NCBI RefSeq assembly: GCF_030490285.1
Contig: NZ_CP129884.1
Coordinates: 744,001-808,000, forward strand
Source: Methylomonas montana
GTDB lineage: Bacteria; Pseudomonadota; Gammaproteobacteria; Methylococcales; Methylomonadaceae
Direction: 5' to 3'
DNA: 64,000 nt
Below, piece after piece: positions 1-8,382 of the stretch (position 1 is the stretch's first letter; each line of letters opens with the position of its first letter). The notes below the pieces were generated by a model, which saw only the letters and a program-made list of their open reading frames with translations, was not told where the DNA came from and searched no databases. Made by a program: the position numbers and the translations under genes.

Positions 1-626
1 TCGCCGACACCGTCGGCGTGATGGAACCGTTCGGGGTATTCGAAGCGATTCGTAAGTTGCGCACTGTCACCGACATGGACATCGAAATGCACGCCCACGA
101 CGATCTGGGTTTAGCCACCGCTAATACGCTGGCGGCAGCATTCGCCGGCGCCACCCACGTCAACACGACCGTCAACGGCTTGGGCGAGCGGGCCGGTAAC
201 GCGGCGCTGGAAGAGGTCGTGGTCGGTTTGAAACAACTGTACGGTTTTGAAACCGGCGTCGATCTGCGTAACTTTCCGGCTTTGTCGCATCAAGTGGCCA
301 CTGCTTCCGGCGACACCATCGGCAGCCGTAAAAGCTTGATCGGCCGCGATGTGTTCAGCCACGAAGCCGGCATCCACGTCGATGGTTTGCTGAAAGATCC
401 CAACAATTATCAAGGCGTCGATCCGGCCTTGGTCGGCCGCAGCCACCAACTGGTATTGGGCAAGCATTCCGGCAGCCAAGGGGTAATGCATGCTTACCGC
501 CAACTGGGTATCCAAATTAACCGCTGGCAGGCCGGTCGCCTGCTACCGCTGATCCGCGAGTTTGTCAGTCTGCATAAACGCGCGCCGCAATCGACCGATT
601 TAAATCAATTTTTACATAGCCTATAG
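1..626 (+). CDS. nifV: Homocitrate synthase NifV, C-terminal part (5' end outside window)
   Basis: NifV condenses acetyl-CoA and 2-oxoglutarate into homocitrate, the organic ligand of the nitrogenase FeMo-cofactor. The reading frame is open from base 3, so the start lies upstream of the window and about 207 residues are visible. They hold the HAHDD metal-binding motif of the DRE-TIM metallolyase barrel, the GLGERAGNA motif typical of homocitrate/isopropylmalate synthases, and a C-terminal part with FSHEAGIHVDG and LGKHSG. The downstream nifW, nifZ and nifM genes favour NifV over LeuA. It is the first visible gene of a tightly packed nif run; the next start is 12 nt after its stop. Confidence 0.93.
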   Translation, partial: ADTVGVMEPFGVFEAIRKLRTVTDMDIEMHAHDDLGLATANTLAAAFAGATHVNTTVNGLGERAGNAALEEVVVGLKQLYGFETGVDLRNFPALSHQVATASGDTIGSRKSLIGRDVFSHEAGIHVDGLLKDPNNYQGVDPALVGRSHQLVLGKHSGSQGVMHAYRQLGIQINRWQAGRLLPLIREFVSLHKRAPQSTDLNQFLHSL

Positions 627-637
627 CGAGGTGTCCG

Positions 638-805
638 ATGAGTAGCAATCGTCAAAAACCAGCCGTGCCCAGCACCGCCAAAGTAGACGTACCACAGCAC
701 AATCCTGCGCAACACGAGGTTCAGGACGACCGTTACCCAGGTACATTTTTCCGGGTGCCGGGTGTACCGATGCCGGGCAAAACCACTTGGAGCCTAGCAA
801 AATGA
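638..805 (+). CDS. Small 55-residue protein between nifV and cysE
   Basis: This short frame starts at an ATG 12 nt after the nifV stop and ends in TGA overlapping the cysE start (ATGA). A GAGGTG sequence lies just upstream as a possible ribosome site. The predicted protein is hydrophilic and Pro/Gln-rich, with a C-terminal segment containing [11 protein letters not shown]. There is no signal peptide or membrane segment. The tight spacing on both sides argues for a real translated gene in the nif operon. I do not recognise the family. Confidence 0.62.
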   Translation: MSSNRQKPAVPSTAKVDVPQHNPAQHEVQDDRYPGTFFRVPGVPMPGKTTWSLAK

Positions 806-1578
806 TGTTCTTCTCGCCGTTCCGCCCCGGCACCAAGCCCGGCCTTTGGCAGGACTGGCGCGAGGATGTGGCTTGTGTATTCGCCCGCGATCCGGCGGCG
901 CGCGGTTTGCCGGAAGTGTTGCTGGCTTATCCGGGCGTGCATGCGGTGCTGCTGCATCGAGTAACCCATCGTTTGTGGCATGCGGATTGGAAATTGACGG
1001 CGCGTTTGCTGGCGGCATTTGCCCGCTGGCTGACCAATGTCGATATTCATCCCGGTGCGACGATAGGCAAACGCTTTTTCATCGATCATGGCGCTGGCGT
1101 GGTGATCGGCGAAACCGCCGAGATTGGTCACGACGTGACGATGTATCACGGCGTGACGCTGGGCGGTACCACCTGGAACAAGGAAAAACGCCATCCGACA
1201 TTAGGTAACAACGTGTTGATCGGCGCCGGTGCCAAGATATTGGGGGCGATCAATCTGGGCGACAACGTTCGGGTAGGCGCCAACTCGGTGGTGATCAAGG
1301 ATGTGCCGCCATGCTGTACGGTGATAGGGATTCCAGGCCGGATTATTCAGCAAAAAGGCGTGAAGATTCAGGACCCTCGCGGTATCGATCTGGATCATCA
1401 TCTGGTGCCCGACCCGGTCGGCAAAGCGCTGAATTGTCTGGTAGAACGTTTGGACGAGCTGGAGAACAACCAAAAACGTTTCGTGGTGGCGGAAGAAACC
1501 TGCGGCAGTTGCGAAGCGGAAGCCGTCTGTCACGGCGAAGACGTAGTGATCCTGAAACAAGCGGCGGGCGGTAAGTGA
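802..1578 (+). CDS. cysE: Serine O-acetyltransferase, nif-associated
   Basis: CysE acetylates serine to O-acetylserine, the precursor of cysteine; inside a nif operon it would feed the cysteine desulfurase NifS. The 258-residue protein has a helical N-terminus and a left-handed beta-helix of hexapeptide repeats with the conserved FFIDHG and VTLGGT segments. I chose the ATG at 802 because it overlaps the upstream stop; an alternative ATG is at 805, and a TTG at 787 is less likely. The C-terminal tail carries three cysteines (C-x2-C-x6-C), which may bind a metal; that is inference. Its stop overlaps the next start. Azotobacter nif clusters carry cysE in the same position. Confidence 0.92.
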   Translation: MMFFSPFRPGTKPGLWQDWREDVACVFARDPAARGLPEVLLAYPGVHAVLLHRVTHRLWHADWKLTARLLAAFARWLTNVDIHPGATIGKRFFIDHGAGVVIGETAEIGHDVTMYHGVTLGGTTWNKEKRHPTLGNNVLIGAGAKILGAINLGDNVRVGANSVVIKDVPPCCTVIGIPGRIIQQKGVKIQDPRGIDLDHHLVPDPVGKALNCLVERLDELENNQKRFVVAEETCGSCEAEAVCHGEDVVILKQAAGGK

Positions 1579-2117
1579 TGGAAATGGATTTGTTGCAATT
1601 CGACGCCAAGGATCTGTACTACGAGAAAGCGGACACTCAGGAAGTGGAGGATTTGATCCAATACGCATCCGAGCGTTACGCCAGCGGCGAGGCCGAATTG
1701 CCATTGCTGCAAGCCTATCTCAGGGCGCCGGAGTCGTTGAACGTGTTGGTGTCTTTGAACAGATTTTATTACTACCAGCATCGCTTGGCAGAAGCCTTGC
1801 TGATATCCGAGAGAGCGTTGACGCTGATCCGACCCGGCATTGGTTTTCCGGATGATTGGCGGCAGCTGGAAAGACAGCACATCAGCGAGGCGCCGAAAGA
1901 CTTGCTGACCCGGATCAGGCTGTATCTGTTTACCTTGAAGTCGATCGGTTTTTTGAACATGCGTTTAGAGAATCTGGAGTTGAGCCGGTCGATTTTCGAA
2001 AAGTTGGTGTCATTGGACGACAAGGACAGGATAGGCGCGCAGGGCTTGTTGGAGTTGGTCGTGCGCCGTCAGGAAGCGGCGGAAGGGATTTTCCGGATGC
2101 CGGAGGCTTTCGGGTAG
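1578..2117 (+). CDS. Helical-repeat (TPR-like) protein of the nif operon
   Basis: This 179-residue protein starts at an ATG overlapping the cysE stop (TGATG). It is almost entirely helical and shows TPR-like spacing, for example around YYYQHRLAEALLISERAL and LENLELSRSIFEKLVSLDD. No catalytic motif is visible. Its position between cysE and nifW suggests a protein-protein interaction role in nitrogenase maturation, which is inference. I do not know a gene name for it. Confidence 0.8.
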   Translation: MEMDLLQFDAKDLYYEKADTQEVEDLIQYASERYASGEAELPLLQAYLRAPESLNVLVSLNRFYYYQHRLAEALLISERALTLIRPGIGFPDDWRQLERQHISEAPKDLLTRIRLYLFTLKSIGFLNMRLENLELSRSIFEKLVSLDDKDRIGAQGLLELVVRRQEAAEGIFRMPEAFG

Positions 2118-2189
2118 GCATCGCCCAATAGTCAGATGCAAAACGATGGGCGATGCCCATACCGCACAATTAACCTAAAGGTGATTGCC

Positions 2190-2315
2190 ATGATGAAGCA
2201 ACGTAAATCCGATCCATTTCTGGCCCAAACAGCGGTGATGTTGGTGGTTTTGTTAGTGGTTTATGCACTGGGAGAACAACCCCCTGCCAATCTCGATCAC
2301 CTAATGATGAGGTAA
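2190..2315 (+). CDS. 41-residue single-span membrane peptide upstream of nifW
   Basis: The frame opens with ATG ATG at 2190, preceded by AAGGTGATT, and closes 5 nt before the nifW start. The N-terminus is basic and polar (MMKQRKSDPF), followed by one hydrophobic segment (roughly residues 13-27, TAVMLVVLLVVYALG) and a short polar tail. The pattern fits a small inner-membrane protein translated with nifW. I do not recognise the family, and a non-coding leader is the alternative. Confidence 0.55.
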   Translation: MMKQRKSDPFLAQTAVMLVVLLVVYALGEQPPANLDHLMMR

Positions 2316-2320
2316 TAACG

Positions 2321-2635
2321 ATGAGTTTAGAAGAAGATATGGAAGAGCTGGAAGCCGCCGAAGACTTTCTGCGGTATTTCGAGCTGGAATACGATACGAC
2401 CGTCGTTCACGTCAACCGGCTACATATCTTGCAGCGCTTCCACAATTATCTGAGTCAAGCCGGCGATAGCATGCCGGAAGACGAAGATGCGCAACGGGAA
2501 GTCTACAAAAAACTGTTGCATCGCGCTTACAGCGACTTCGTGGACTCCGACGCCCAGACCGAAAAAGTCTTTAAAGTCTTCAAGATGATGGAACCGCAAA
2601 CCGTGTTTGTTTCACTAGGCGACATTAAAACATGA
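2321..2635 (+). CDS. nifW: Nitrogenase-stabilising/protective protein NifW
   Basis: NifW is a small accessory protein that associates with immature or oxygen-challenged MoFe protein and helps full activity. The 104-residue length, the acidic helical N-terminus (LEAAEDFLRYFELEYD), the HILQRFHNYL segment and the ending near PQTVFVSLGDI fit the family. Its stop overlaps the nifZ start by four bases, indicating translational coupling. Confidence 0.93.
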   Translation: MSLEEDMEELEAAEDFLRYFELEYDTTVVHVNRLHILQRFHNYLSQAGDSMPEDEDAQREVYKKLLHRAYSDFVDSDAQTEKVFKVFKMMEPQTVFVSLGDIKT

Positions 2636-3108
2636 TAGAAGAACGTTACGACGAAGAGCGCTTCGAATTCGGCGAGCGAGTCAGGCTGACTCGCAACGTG
2701 CGCAACGACGGCACTTATCCCGGCATGGATGTCGGCGATTTCCTGCTCCGGCGCGGCAGCGTCGGCAATGTGATCGAAGTGGGCACGTTTTTGCAGGATC
2801 AAGTGATTTATACCGTGCATTTTCTGGATGCGGGACGCATGGTCGGCTGTCGGGCGGAAGAGTTGATTTCGGCCGACGCGCCCTGGAACCCCAGCCGTTT
2901 TGAGTTCCGCGATCAGGTGCTTTGCACCATCGATTTGCCCACTCAAGACGGCAGTTTTCCGGCCGGCACTCAAGGCGAAATCCTGAAAGTGCTGAGAGAA
3001 AGCGACCCCTTGCTATACCACGTGCGTTTTCCCGGCAAGACCATGCAAGTCCCGGAAAGTGTGCTTGAGCCGGCCGACCCGGCAAATTTTAAAGAACCGG
3101 AGGCATAA
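2632..3108 (+). CDS. nifZ: Nitrogenase maturation protein NifZ
   Basis: NifZ acts in forming the second P-cluster of the MoFe protein. This 158-residue protein shows two copies of the NifZ fold: residues about 8-80 (FGERVRLTRNVRNDGTYPG) and about 85-145 (FRDQVLCTIDLPTQDGSFPAG), each with an RNDGT/TQDGS turn followed by a G-x-G-hydrophobic stretch. The ATG overlaps the nifW stop, and nifM begins 1 nt after its stop. Confidence 0.92.
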   Translation: MIEERYDEERFEFGERVRLTRNVRNDGTYPGMDVGDFLLRRGSVGNVIEVGTFLQDQVIYTVHFLDAGRMVGCRAEELISADAPWNPSRFEFRDQVLCTIDLPTQDGSFPAGTQGEILKVLRESDPLLYHVRFPGKTMQVPESVLEPADPANFKEPEA

Positions 3109-3109
3109 G

Positions 3110-3970
3110 ATGAGCCAGACTTCCGAAGTCCAGATAGAGCCTTACACCTTGTTGCGGGCTGCCTTGACACTGTTCAAAAAGGCCCCGGCGGAACTGGAAC
3201 AGCTGCAATTGCGGCAGGTGGAAGTGCAGGCCAAAAACGAATACGAAATCGAAGGCCGGGTGTTGAATTCCGCCGAAGCTACCGGAGTGGTGATTTCCGA
3301 TACCGAGCTGAATAGGGCCTATCAGGAAGTACGCGGTCGCTTCGAAGACGAAGATGCGTTTCTCGCGGCGCTTGCCGCCAACGGTTTGGATACGGATGCG
3401 CTAAAGGCCGCGTTGTATCGGCAGTGTAAGGTCGATGCGGTGATGGACCGAGTGGCCGCGCGGGCGCCCAAGGTTAACGAAGTCGAAATCGGCATTTTCT
3501 ACCACTCGCATCAGGAAAAATTTCATAAACCGGAGCAGCGCACAGCGAGGCATATTCTGATCAGCATTAATCCGGATTATCCGGACAACACCCGTGAGGC
3601 CGCCTGGAAACGGATCAACGAGGTTGCCGACACCTTGAAGCGTAAGCCGCACAAGTTCGCCGATCTGGCGCTGAAATATTCGGAGTGTCCGACGGCGGTG
3701 CAGGGCGGTGAAGTCGGTAGCGTGGTCAAGGGCACCCTGTTTCCTGAGCTGGATGCGGTGTTGTTTGGCATGAAAGAAGACGCCATCAGTGATGTGGTGG
3801 AAACCGAGATGGGTTTTCACGTGATTCAATGCCTGAAAATCATCCACGCCGAAACGATGTCGTTAAAGAAAGCTACACCGAAGATTCAGCAAATTATGCA
3901 GGATCGTTACCGCAGAAATTGTCAGCGCACTTGGCTGGCTAGTCTGCCCGCAGTCAACAGGAGTGCTTAA
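3110..3970 (+). CDS. nifM: NifM, parvulin-type peptidyl-prolyl isomerase for NifH
   Basis: NifM is needed to produce active, stable nitrogenase iron protein (NifH). The 286-residue protein has a helical SurA-like N-terminal half and a C-terminal parvulin domain from about residue 140: RTARHILISI, then FADLALKYSECPTA, GGEVG and TEMGFHVIQC. I took the ATG at 3110 (AGGCATAAG upstream) and not the earlier in-frame codon inside nifZ. The next gene starts 1 nt after its stop. Confidence 0.93.
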   Translation: MSQTSEVQIEPYTLLRAALTLFKKAPAELEQLQLRQVEVQAKNEYEIEGRVLNSAEATGVVISDTELNRAYQEVRGRFEDEDAFLAALAANGLDTDALKAALYRQCKVDAVMDRVAARAPKVNEVEIGIFYHSHQEKFHKPEQRTARHILISINPDYPDNTREAAWKRINEVADTLKRKPHKFADLALKYSECPTAVQGGEVGSVVKGTLFPELDAVLFGMKEDAISDVVETEMGFHVIQCLKIIHAETMSLKKATPKIQQIMQDRYRRNCQRTWLASLPAVNRSA

Positions 3971-3971
3971 C

Positions 3972-5273
3972 ATGGTAAAAGAACCCAAACATTGTTCGTT
4001 TTGCGGTATCGAAGCGTCGGCATCGGTGCCGATGATCGCGGGCACCGAAGGCTATATTTGCGAAGCCTGTGTGATGCTGGCCAGCCAAGTGGTCTCCAGC
4101 TGGGGCAAGAAAAAGGAATTGGCTGATATGCAGGGGCCGTTGCCCAAGCCCGCCGAAATGAAAGCCATGCTTGATCAGTATGTGATCGGCCAGGATTTGG
4201 CCAAGGAAATCCTGGCGGTGGCGGTTTACAACCATTACAAACGCCTGAAAAACGTCAGCCGTAAAACCGGCGGCTTGGGCGAATCCGATCAGAGCGTCGA
4301 AATCGGCAAATCCAATATTTTGATGATAGGTCCGTCCGGCACCGGTAAAACCTTGTTGGCCAGCACCCTGGCAAAAATCGTCGGCGTGCCGTTTGCGGTA
4401 GCCGATGCCACCACGCTGACCCAGGCCGGGTATGTCGGCGACGACGTGGAAAATATCCTGGTGCGTTTGCTGGACGTGGCCGACGGCCAGATCAGCAAGG
4501 CCGAGTGGGGCATCGTTTATATCGATGAGGTGGACAAGATCGCCCGCAGTCCGGAACAAGCGTTTGGCACTCGCGATGTCTCCGGCGAAGGCGTGCAGCA
4601 GGCACTGTTGAGGCTGGTGGAAGGCTCGCAAGTCAAGGTCTCGGCTAAGGGCAGGCGCAAGGATCACAGCGGCAACGACTCGGTGATGGTCGATACCAGC
4701 AATATTTTGTTCATCGCCGGCGGCGCGTTCCCTGGCTTGGAAAAACATGTCGAAAAACGCTTGTTGCCGCCGAAAACTGCTATCGGTTTTCATGCGGAAG
4801 TCAGCAATCCCGACGACAAGCCCACACTGGAAGCGATGTTAAATGCCACCCAGCCGGACGATTTGAAACGTTTCGGTTTGATCCCGGAGTTCATCGGTCG
4901 TTTCCCGGTACTGGCGCCGCTGGAGCCGTTGGATGTCGATGCCCTGATTCAGGTGTTGACCGAGCCGAAAAATGCCTTGGTCAAACAGTACCAGCATTTG
5001 TTCGCCTTCGACGAAGTCGAGCTGGAGTTTACCCAGGATGCCTTGGTGGAAATTGCCGAGAAAGCCATCGCCCGCAACACCGGCGCTCGCGGTTTGCGCG
5101 GCATCATGGAGCATGTGCTGCGCCGGACCATGTTCGACTTGCCTTCACGGCCCGATGTCGAGCGCTGCATTGTCAACGCCGAAGTGATCCGCGGTGAGGC
5201 CGATATCCAAGTCGTGGAAAAGGACAAGCCGGGTGAAACGGACGAATTGCAAAAGCTGGCTGGCGGAGAGTAA
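3972..5273 (+). CDS. clpX: ClpX-type AAA+ unfoldase in the nif operon
   Basis: ClpX unfolds tagged proteins and feeds them to ClpP. The 433-residue protein has the N-terminal zinc finger (Cys 8, 11, 30, 33), Walker A GPSGTGKT (about 120-127), the GYVG pore loop (153-156), Walker B with D185-E186, and an IGF tripeptide (271-273) at the place used for ClpP docking. The pore-entry RKH loop reads RKDH. There is no clpP or lon beside it, so this is the nif-linked copy, as in Azotobacter, and the housekeeping clpX should lie elsewhere. A role in turnover of nif proteins or cofactor assembly factors is inference. Confidence 0.9.
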   Translation: MVKEPKHCSFCGIEASASVPMIAGTEGYICEACVMLASQVVSSWGKKKELADMQGPLPKPAEMKAMLDQYVIGQDLAKEILAVAVYNHYKRLKNVSRKTGGLGESDQSVEIGKSNILMIGPSGTGKTLLASTLAKIVGVPFAVADATTLTQAGYVGDDVENILVRLLDVADGQISKAEWGIVYIDEVDKIARSPEQAFGTRDVSGEGVQQALLRLVEGSQVKVSAKGRRKDHSGNDSVMVDTSNILFIAGGAFPGLEKHVEKRLLPPKTAIGFHAEVSNPDDKPTLEAMLNATQPDDLKRFGLIPEFIGRFPVLAPLEPLDVDALIQVLTEPKNALVKQYQHLFAFDEVELEFTQDALVEIAEKAIARNTGARGLRGIMEHVLRRTMFDLPSRPDVERCIVNAEVIRGEADIQVVEKDKPGETDELQKLAGGE

Positions 5274-5331
5274 TACCGAAATCGTGTGACGATGGTTCGC
5301 CCCGAAAAATTTTAGTTAATCGAGAAACACT

Positions 5332-5949
5332 ATGAGCGTTAAAGAAAAAATCCTGCAACAACTCGCCGAAAACCCGGTGCTGATTTATATGAAAGGCGTG
5401 CCTAGCGCCCCGGAGTGCGGATTTTCCGCCAAGACCGTCGCTATCTTGAACGAAACCAAGGTCCCTTACGGGTATGTCAATGTCTTGCAATCGCCGTTCA
5501 TTCGCGAGAAATTACCGTCCATATCGAAATGGCCGACGTTTCCGCAAGTGTTCATCAAGGGCGAATTGGTCGGCGGAGCCGACATTGTCGAAGCGATGTA
5601 CAACGATGGCAGCCTGCTGCCAATGCTACAGGCTGCCGTGAAGCCAGCGGACAGCGCCGAAGCCAGCCAGACCATCACCCACTCGGAAGTGGAAGCGCTG
5701 ATTCTGGCCGTTTATCCTGGCGCGACCATCGGTATCGAAGGCCAAGGCTGCGATTTGAACATCAGCGTGGTCAGCGATTTGTTCGCCGACCAAGCGATGA
5801 TCAAGCAGCATCAAGGCGTGATGGCGACCTTGAGCGAACCGCTGGCCTCCGGCCGTTTGCACGCGGTCACCCTGAAAACCTATACCGCCGCAGAGTGGCA
5901 GGCGCAACAAGCACCGGCCAATCCGGGCTTGCTACAAATTCAAATCTAA
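5332..5949 (+). CDS. Monothiol CGFS glutaredoxin fused to an IbaG/BolA domain
   Basis: The N-terminal 105 residues are a class II glutaredoxin with the CGFS active site (C29-S32), WPTFPQVF (cis-Pro loop) and a GELVGGADI glutathione-binding turn. After a short linker, residues about 118-195 match BolA proteins of the IbaG type: an acidic first part, SDLF, and GRLHAVTLKTYTAAEW with the invariant His. CGFS glutaredoxins and BolA proteins form [2Fe-2S]-bridged heterodimers that deliver clusters; here both partners are one chain. The gene lies 58 nt after clpX and 23 nt before flavodoxin, so a role in Fe-S supply to nitrogenase is likely but inferred. Confidence 0.9.
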   Translation: MSVKEKILQQLAENPVLIYMKGVPSAPECGFSAKTVAILNETKVPYGYVNVLQSPFIREKLPSISKWPTFPQVFIKGELVGGADIVEAMYNDGSLLPMLQAAVKPADSAEASQTITHSEVEALILAVYPGATIGIEGQGCDLNISVVSDLFADQAMIKQHQGVMATLSEPLASGRLHAVTLKTYTAAEWQAQQAPANPGLLQIQI

Positions 5950-5972
5950 TTAGCTCACAAGGAGACATCATC

Positions 5973-6503
5973 ATGGCAAAAGTAGGCATTTTTTTCGGAA
6001 CCGATACCGGCGCCACCCGCAAAGTCGCCAAGACGATCGCCACGCAATTGGGCGATGCGGCCGACAAACCGGTCAATATCAACAAAGCCTCCGTTGACGA
6101 TTTATTGGCTTACGACGTATTGATTCTGGGTTCGCCGACTTATGGCGAAGGCGAATTGCCCGGCATGAGCGCCGGACACGATAACGAGAGCTGGGAAGAG
6201 TTTCTGCCGACGTTGGCCGGCGCGGACTTTTCCGGTAAAACCGTTGCCCTTTACGGATTGGGCGATCAGGAAGGTTATCCGGGCCATTTTGTCGATGCCT
6301 TGGGCTTTTTGTACGACGCTTTCGCCGATGCTGGCGCCAACATCGTCGGCATGACTAGCAGCGCCGGTTACACCTTTAAAAAATCCAAAGCTTTGCTCGG
6401 CGATCAATTTGTCGGCTTGGCGCTGGACGAAGATAACCAAAAAGACCTCAGTGAAGCGCGTTTGAAAGACTGGCTGGCGGCGATTAGCCCGGCTTGGGCA
6501 TAA
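5973..6503 (+). CDS. nifF: Flavodoxin (NifF type)
   Basis: This FMN electron carrier would donate electrons to the nitrogenase iron protein. The 176-residue length and the FFGTDTGATRKVA phosphate-binding loop at the N-terminus, GSPTYGEGELPG around the first FMN-contact loop and ALYGLGDQEGYPGHF in the second mark a long-chain flavodoxin. A strong ribosome site (CAAGGAGACATC) precedes the ATG at 5973. The position after nifM-clpX matches nifF in Azotobacter; I did not test for other flavodoxins. Confidence 0.9.
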   Translation: MAKVGIFFGTDTGATRKVAKTIATQLGDAADKPVNINKASVDDLLAYDVLILGSPTYGEGELPGMSAGHDNESWEEFLPTLAGADFSGKTVALYGLGDQEGYPGHFVDALGFLYDAFADAGANIVGMTSSAGYTFKKSKALLGDQFVGLALDEDNQKDLSEARLKDWLAAISPAWA

Positions 6504-6513
6504 ATCGCGGCCC

Positions 6514-6957
6514 ATGATCGAAGAAGCGGCGGTGGTGACCAGGGTTGGCGACGGCCAGACCTGGATCAAAAGCCTGCAAAGCAGTGCTTGCGGCGGCTGT
6601 ATGCAACAGCAGTCCTGCGGCACTGCGACCTTGGCGAAAATCCTGCCAAAACGCGAATTTGCGGTAGACAGCGAGCTGGCTTTGCAGCCCGGCGACCGGG
6701 TGATGGTGGCGATAGAGGATGCCCACTTGCTGTTAACCTCGGTATTGTTGTATTTACTGCCCTTGCTGATAATGTTGGCCGGTGTCGGGCTGGCCGAATC
6801 TTATCTGCCAGCCGACATCGCCGCCGACTGGTTGCCGGAAATCGCATTACTGTTCTTGCTGGTTAGCTTCTGGCTGATTCATCGTTTTCAAAATCTGTTA
6901 TTGCTGCAACTGTGTTTTAAGCCGCAGATCGTCAGGAAATTAGCCGACGGCGAGTAA
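6514..6957 (+). CDS. rseC: RseC/MucC-like integral membrane protein
   Basis: The 147-residue protein has an N-terminal soluble part with a cysteine cluster (ACGGCMQQQSC, about residues 26-36), a KREFAVD/GDRVMVAI segment, and two membrane helices (about 70-90 and 108-128). This is the layout of RseC/SoxR-reducing-system proteins, which are tied to Rnf complexes and to sigma-E control. It starts 10 nt after flavodoxin, so a link to low-potential electron flow is plausible. No rnf gene is in the window. Confidence 0.82.
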   Translation: MIEEAAVVTRVGDGQTWIKSLQSSACGGCMQQQSCGTATLAKILPKREFAVDSELALQPGDRVMVAIEDAHLLLTSVLLYLLPLLIMLAGVGLAESYLPADIAADWLPEIALLFLLVSFWLIHRFQNLLLLQLCFKPQIVRKLADGE

Positions 6958-7026
6958 GCGCGCGGTTGTCAGATGTCCCACAATGTTGCGCTATTGTTGG
7001 ATAACTGTCCTAAATCGGTGCGATAA

Positions 7027-7047
7027 GCGCCGGTATCGGCGCCGATA
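7027..7047. repeat. GC-rich inverted repeat downstream of rseC
   Basis: Two overlapping perfect palindromes are seen: GCGCCG-GTAT-CGGCGC at 7027-7042 and TATCGGC-GCCGATA at 7034-7047. Without a clear U-run it could be a weak terminator or a protein-binding site at the end of the nif run. Confidence 0.5.
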
Positions 7048-7107
7048 AAGCCCTTATTTCCTGGTTTCGCCAGTCATTATCTTGATGGCATCTATATTGC
7101 TAATAAG

Positions 7108-7136
7108 CGCTTGAAAACCATTGGGATTTTCAAGCG
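7108..7136. repeat. 10-bp stem inverted repeat upstream of the 99-aa gene
   Basis: CGCTTGAAAA (7108-7117) pairs with TTTTCAAGCG (7127-7136) around a 9-nt loop. It lies about 60 nt before the next gene. Its function is unknown; it could be a hairpin in the 5' untranslated region. Confidence 0.5.
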
Positions 7137-7197
7137 GGCGGCGGGCGAGAGCCAATGCCTGTCGCTGATTTTTTGGCAATGTCATTAAGGTGATGAT

Positions 7198-7497
7198 ATG
7201 AGTGAAGTTCTACTGGTAGGATTGATTATGTTGATTGTCGCAGCCTGCGCCTTTGCGCCTTTGGGTTGCATGCTATCGGCTTATTCAAAGTCGAGAAAGT
7301 CCAGCGGCGCAAGAAAATCCGCAGCAGGCGATGCTGGGCTTAGCTTGCCCGAGGACTCCATCCTCAAACGGCATTTTTTGACGCAATTGCAAAGTGAGAT
7401 CGAAGCGACCTTGTTTCCTAGGCCAACCGATTCCATGCTGCAGCGCCATTATGATTCATTGGTGGCCGCCAAGGTGGAAAATCGGCTGGGCAGATAA
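7198..7497 (+). CDS. Small hypothetical protein with N-terminal membrane helix
   Basis: The 99-residue protein has a hydrophobic segment at about residues 4-26 followed by a basic linker and a soluble C-terminal part containing two similar motifs: DSILKRHFLTQLQSEIEATL and DSMLQRHYDSLVAAKVENRL. The D-S-x-L-x-R-H repeat is clear in the sequence. AAGGTGATGAT precedes the ATG. I do not recognise a family; the internal duplication argues that it is a real protein. Confidence 0.68.
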   Translation: MSEVLLVGLIMLIVAACAFAPLGCMLSAYSKSRKSSGARKSAAGDAGLSLPEDSILKRHFLTQLQSEIEATLFPRPTDSMLQRHYDSLVAAKVENRLGR

Positions 7498-7695
7498 TCC
7501 GGCGTCCGGTCAATTCGGCGCTATTGCCGTCAAACGAGAGTTATACGGGTGTGGATTGGTTCGCACCCACATTCTTTCATCGCTGTTTTTCCTCTTCAAA
7601 GCGTATTTTTCTGGCATTCCACCCGGCTGTTTAGCGAGAATAGGCGGGATGTTTCGCGTCCCGGCGATTCCCTTGTCGATTCTTGAAGGCTATCC

Positions 7696-8382
7696 ATGCT
7701 AAACGCCGCCGATCTGGCTACCTTATTTCTGACCTTCCGGGTTGCCGGGCTGGCTACCGTGCTGCTGTTGTTACTGGGTACGCCGCTGGCCTGGAAGCTG
7801 GCGCGTAGCCGCTCGCGCTGGAAAGGCGTGATCAATAGCGTGGTGGCGCTGCCCTTGGTATTGCCGCCAACGGTGTTGGGTTTTTATTTGTTGGTCTTGA
7901 TGGGGCCGGCCGGGCTGGTGGGTAAATTCACCCAGTGGTTGGGCATCGGTACCTTGCCATTCAGTTTCGGCGGTTTGGTGGTGGCGTCGGTGCTGTATTC
8001 TTTGCCATTTGTGGTGCAGCCTTTGCAGAATGCTTTCGTCGCAATGGGCGAAGCGCCCTTGGAAGCAGCCGCCACCTTGGGTGCCGGGCCGCTGGATCGC
8101 TTTTTCAGCGTGGTGTTGCCCCTGGCCAAACCGGGTTTTTTAACGGCTGCGGTCTTGGGTTTTACGCATACCGTCGGCGAGTTCGGCGTGGTGTTGATGG
8201 TCGGCGGCAATATTCCTGATAAAACCCGTGTGGTATCGGTGCAAATCTATAACCATGTCGAAGCCTTGGAATACGGCCAAGCGCATTGGTTAGCCGGCGG
8301 ATTACTGATCTTTTCCTTCTTGGTGTTATTGCTGCTGTACAACAGCCAACAAACTCAAACGCTGACCCAATCCTTGAAATGA
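7696..8382 (+). CDS. modB: Molybdate ABC transporter permease
   Basis: ModB forms the membrane channel of the high-affinity molybdate importer. The 228-residue protein has about five hydrophobic helices and the permease EAA loop ([25 protein letters not shown], near residues 118-142) that docks on the ATPase. The stop overlaps the modC start (ATGA). Lying next to nif genes, it would supply molybdenum for the FeMo-cofactor. No modA precedes it, so the binding protein must be encoded elsewhere. Confidence 0.92.
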   Translation: MLNAADLATLFLTFRVAGLATVLLLLLGTPLAWKLARSRSRWKGVINSVVALPLVLPPTVLGFYLLVLMGPAGLVGKFTQWLGIGTLPFSFGGLVVASVLYSLPFVVQPLQNAFVAMGEAPLEAAATLGAGPLDRFFSVVLPLAKPGFLTAAVLGFTHTVGEFGVVLMVGGNIPDKTRVVSVQIYNHVEALEYGQAHWLAGGLLIFSFLVLLLLYNSQQTQTLTQSLK

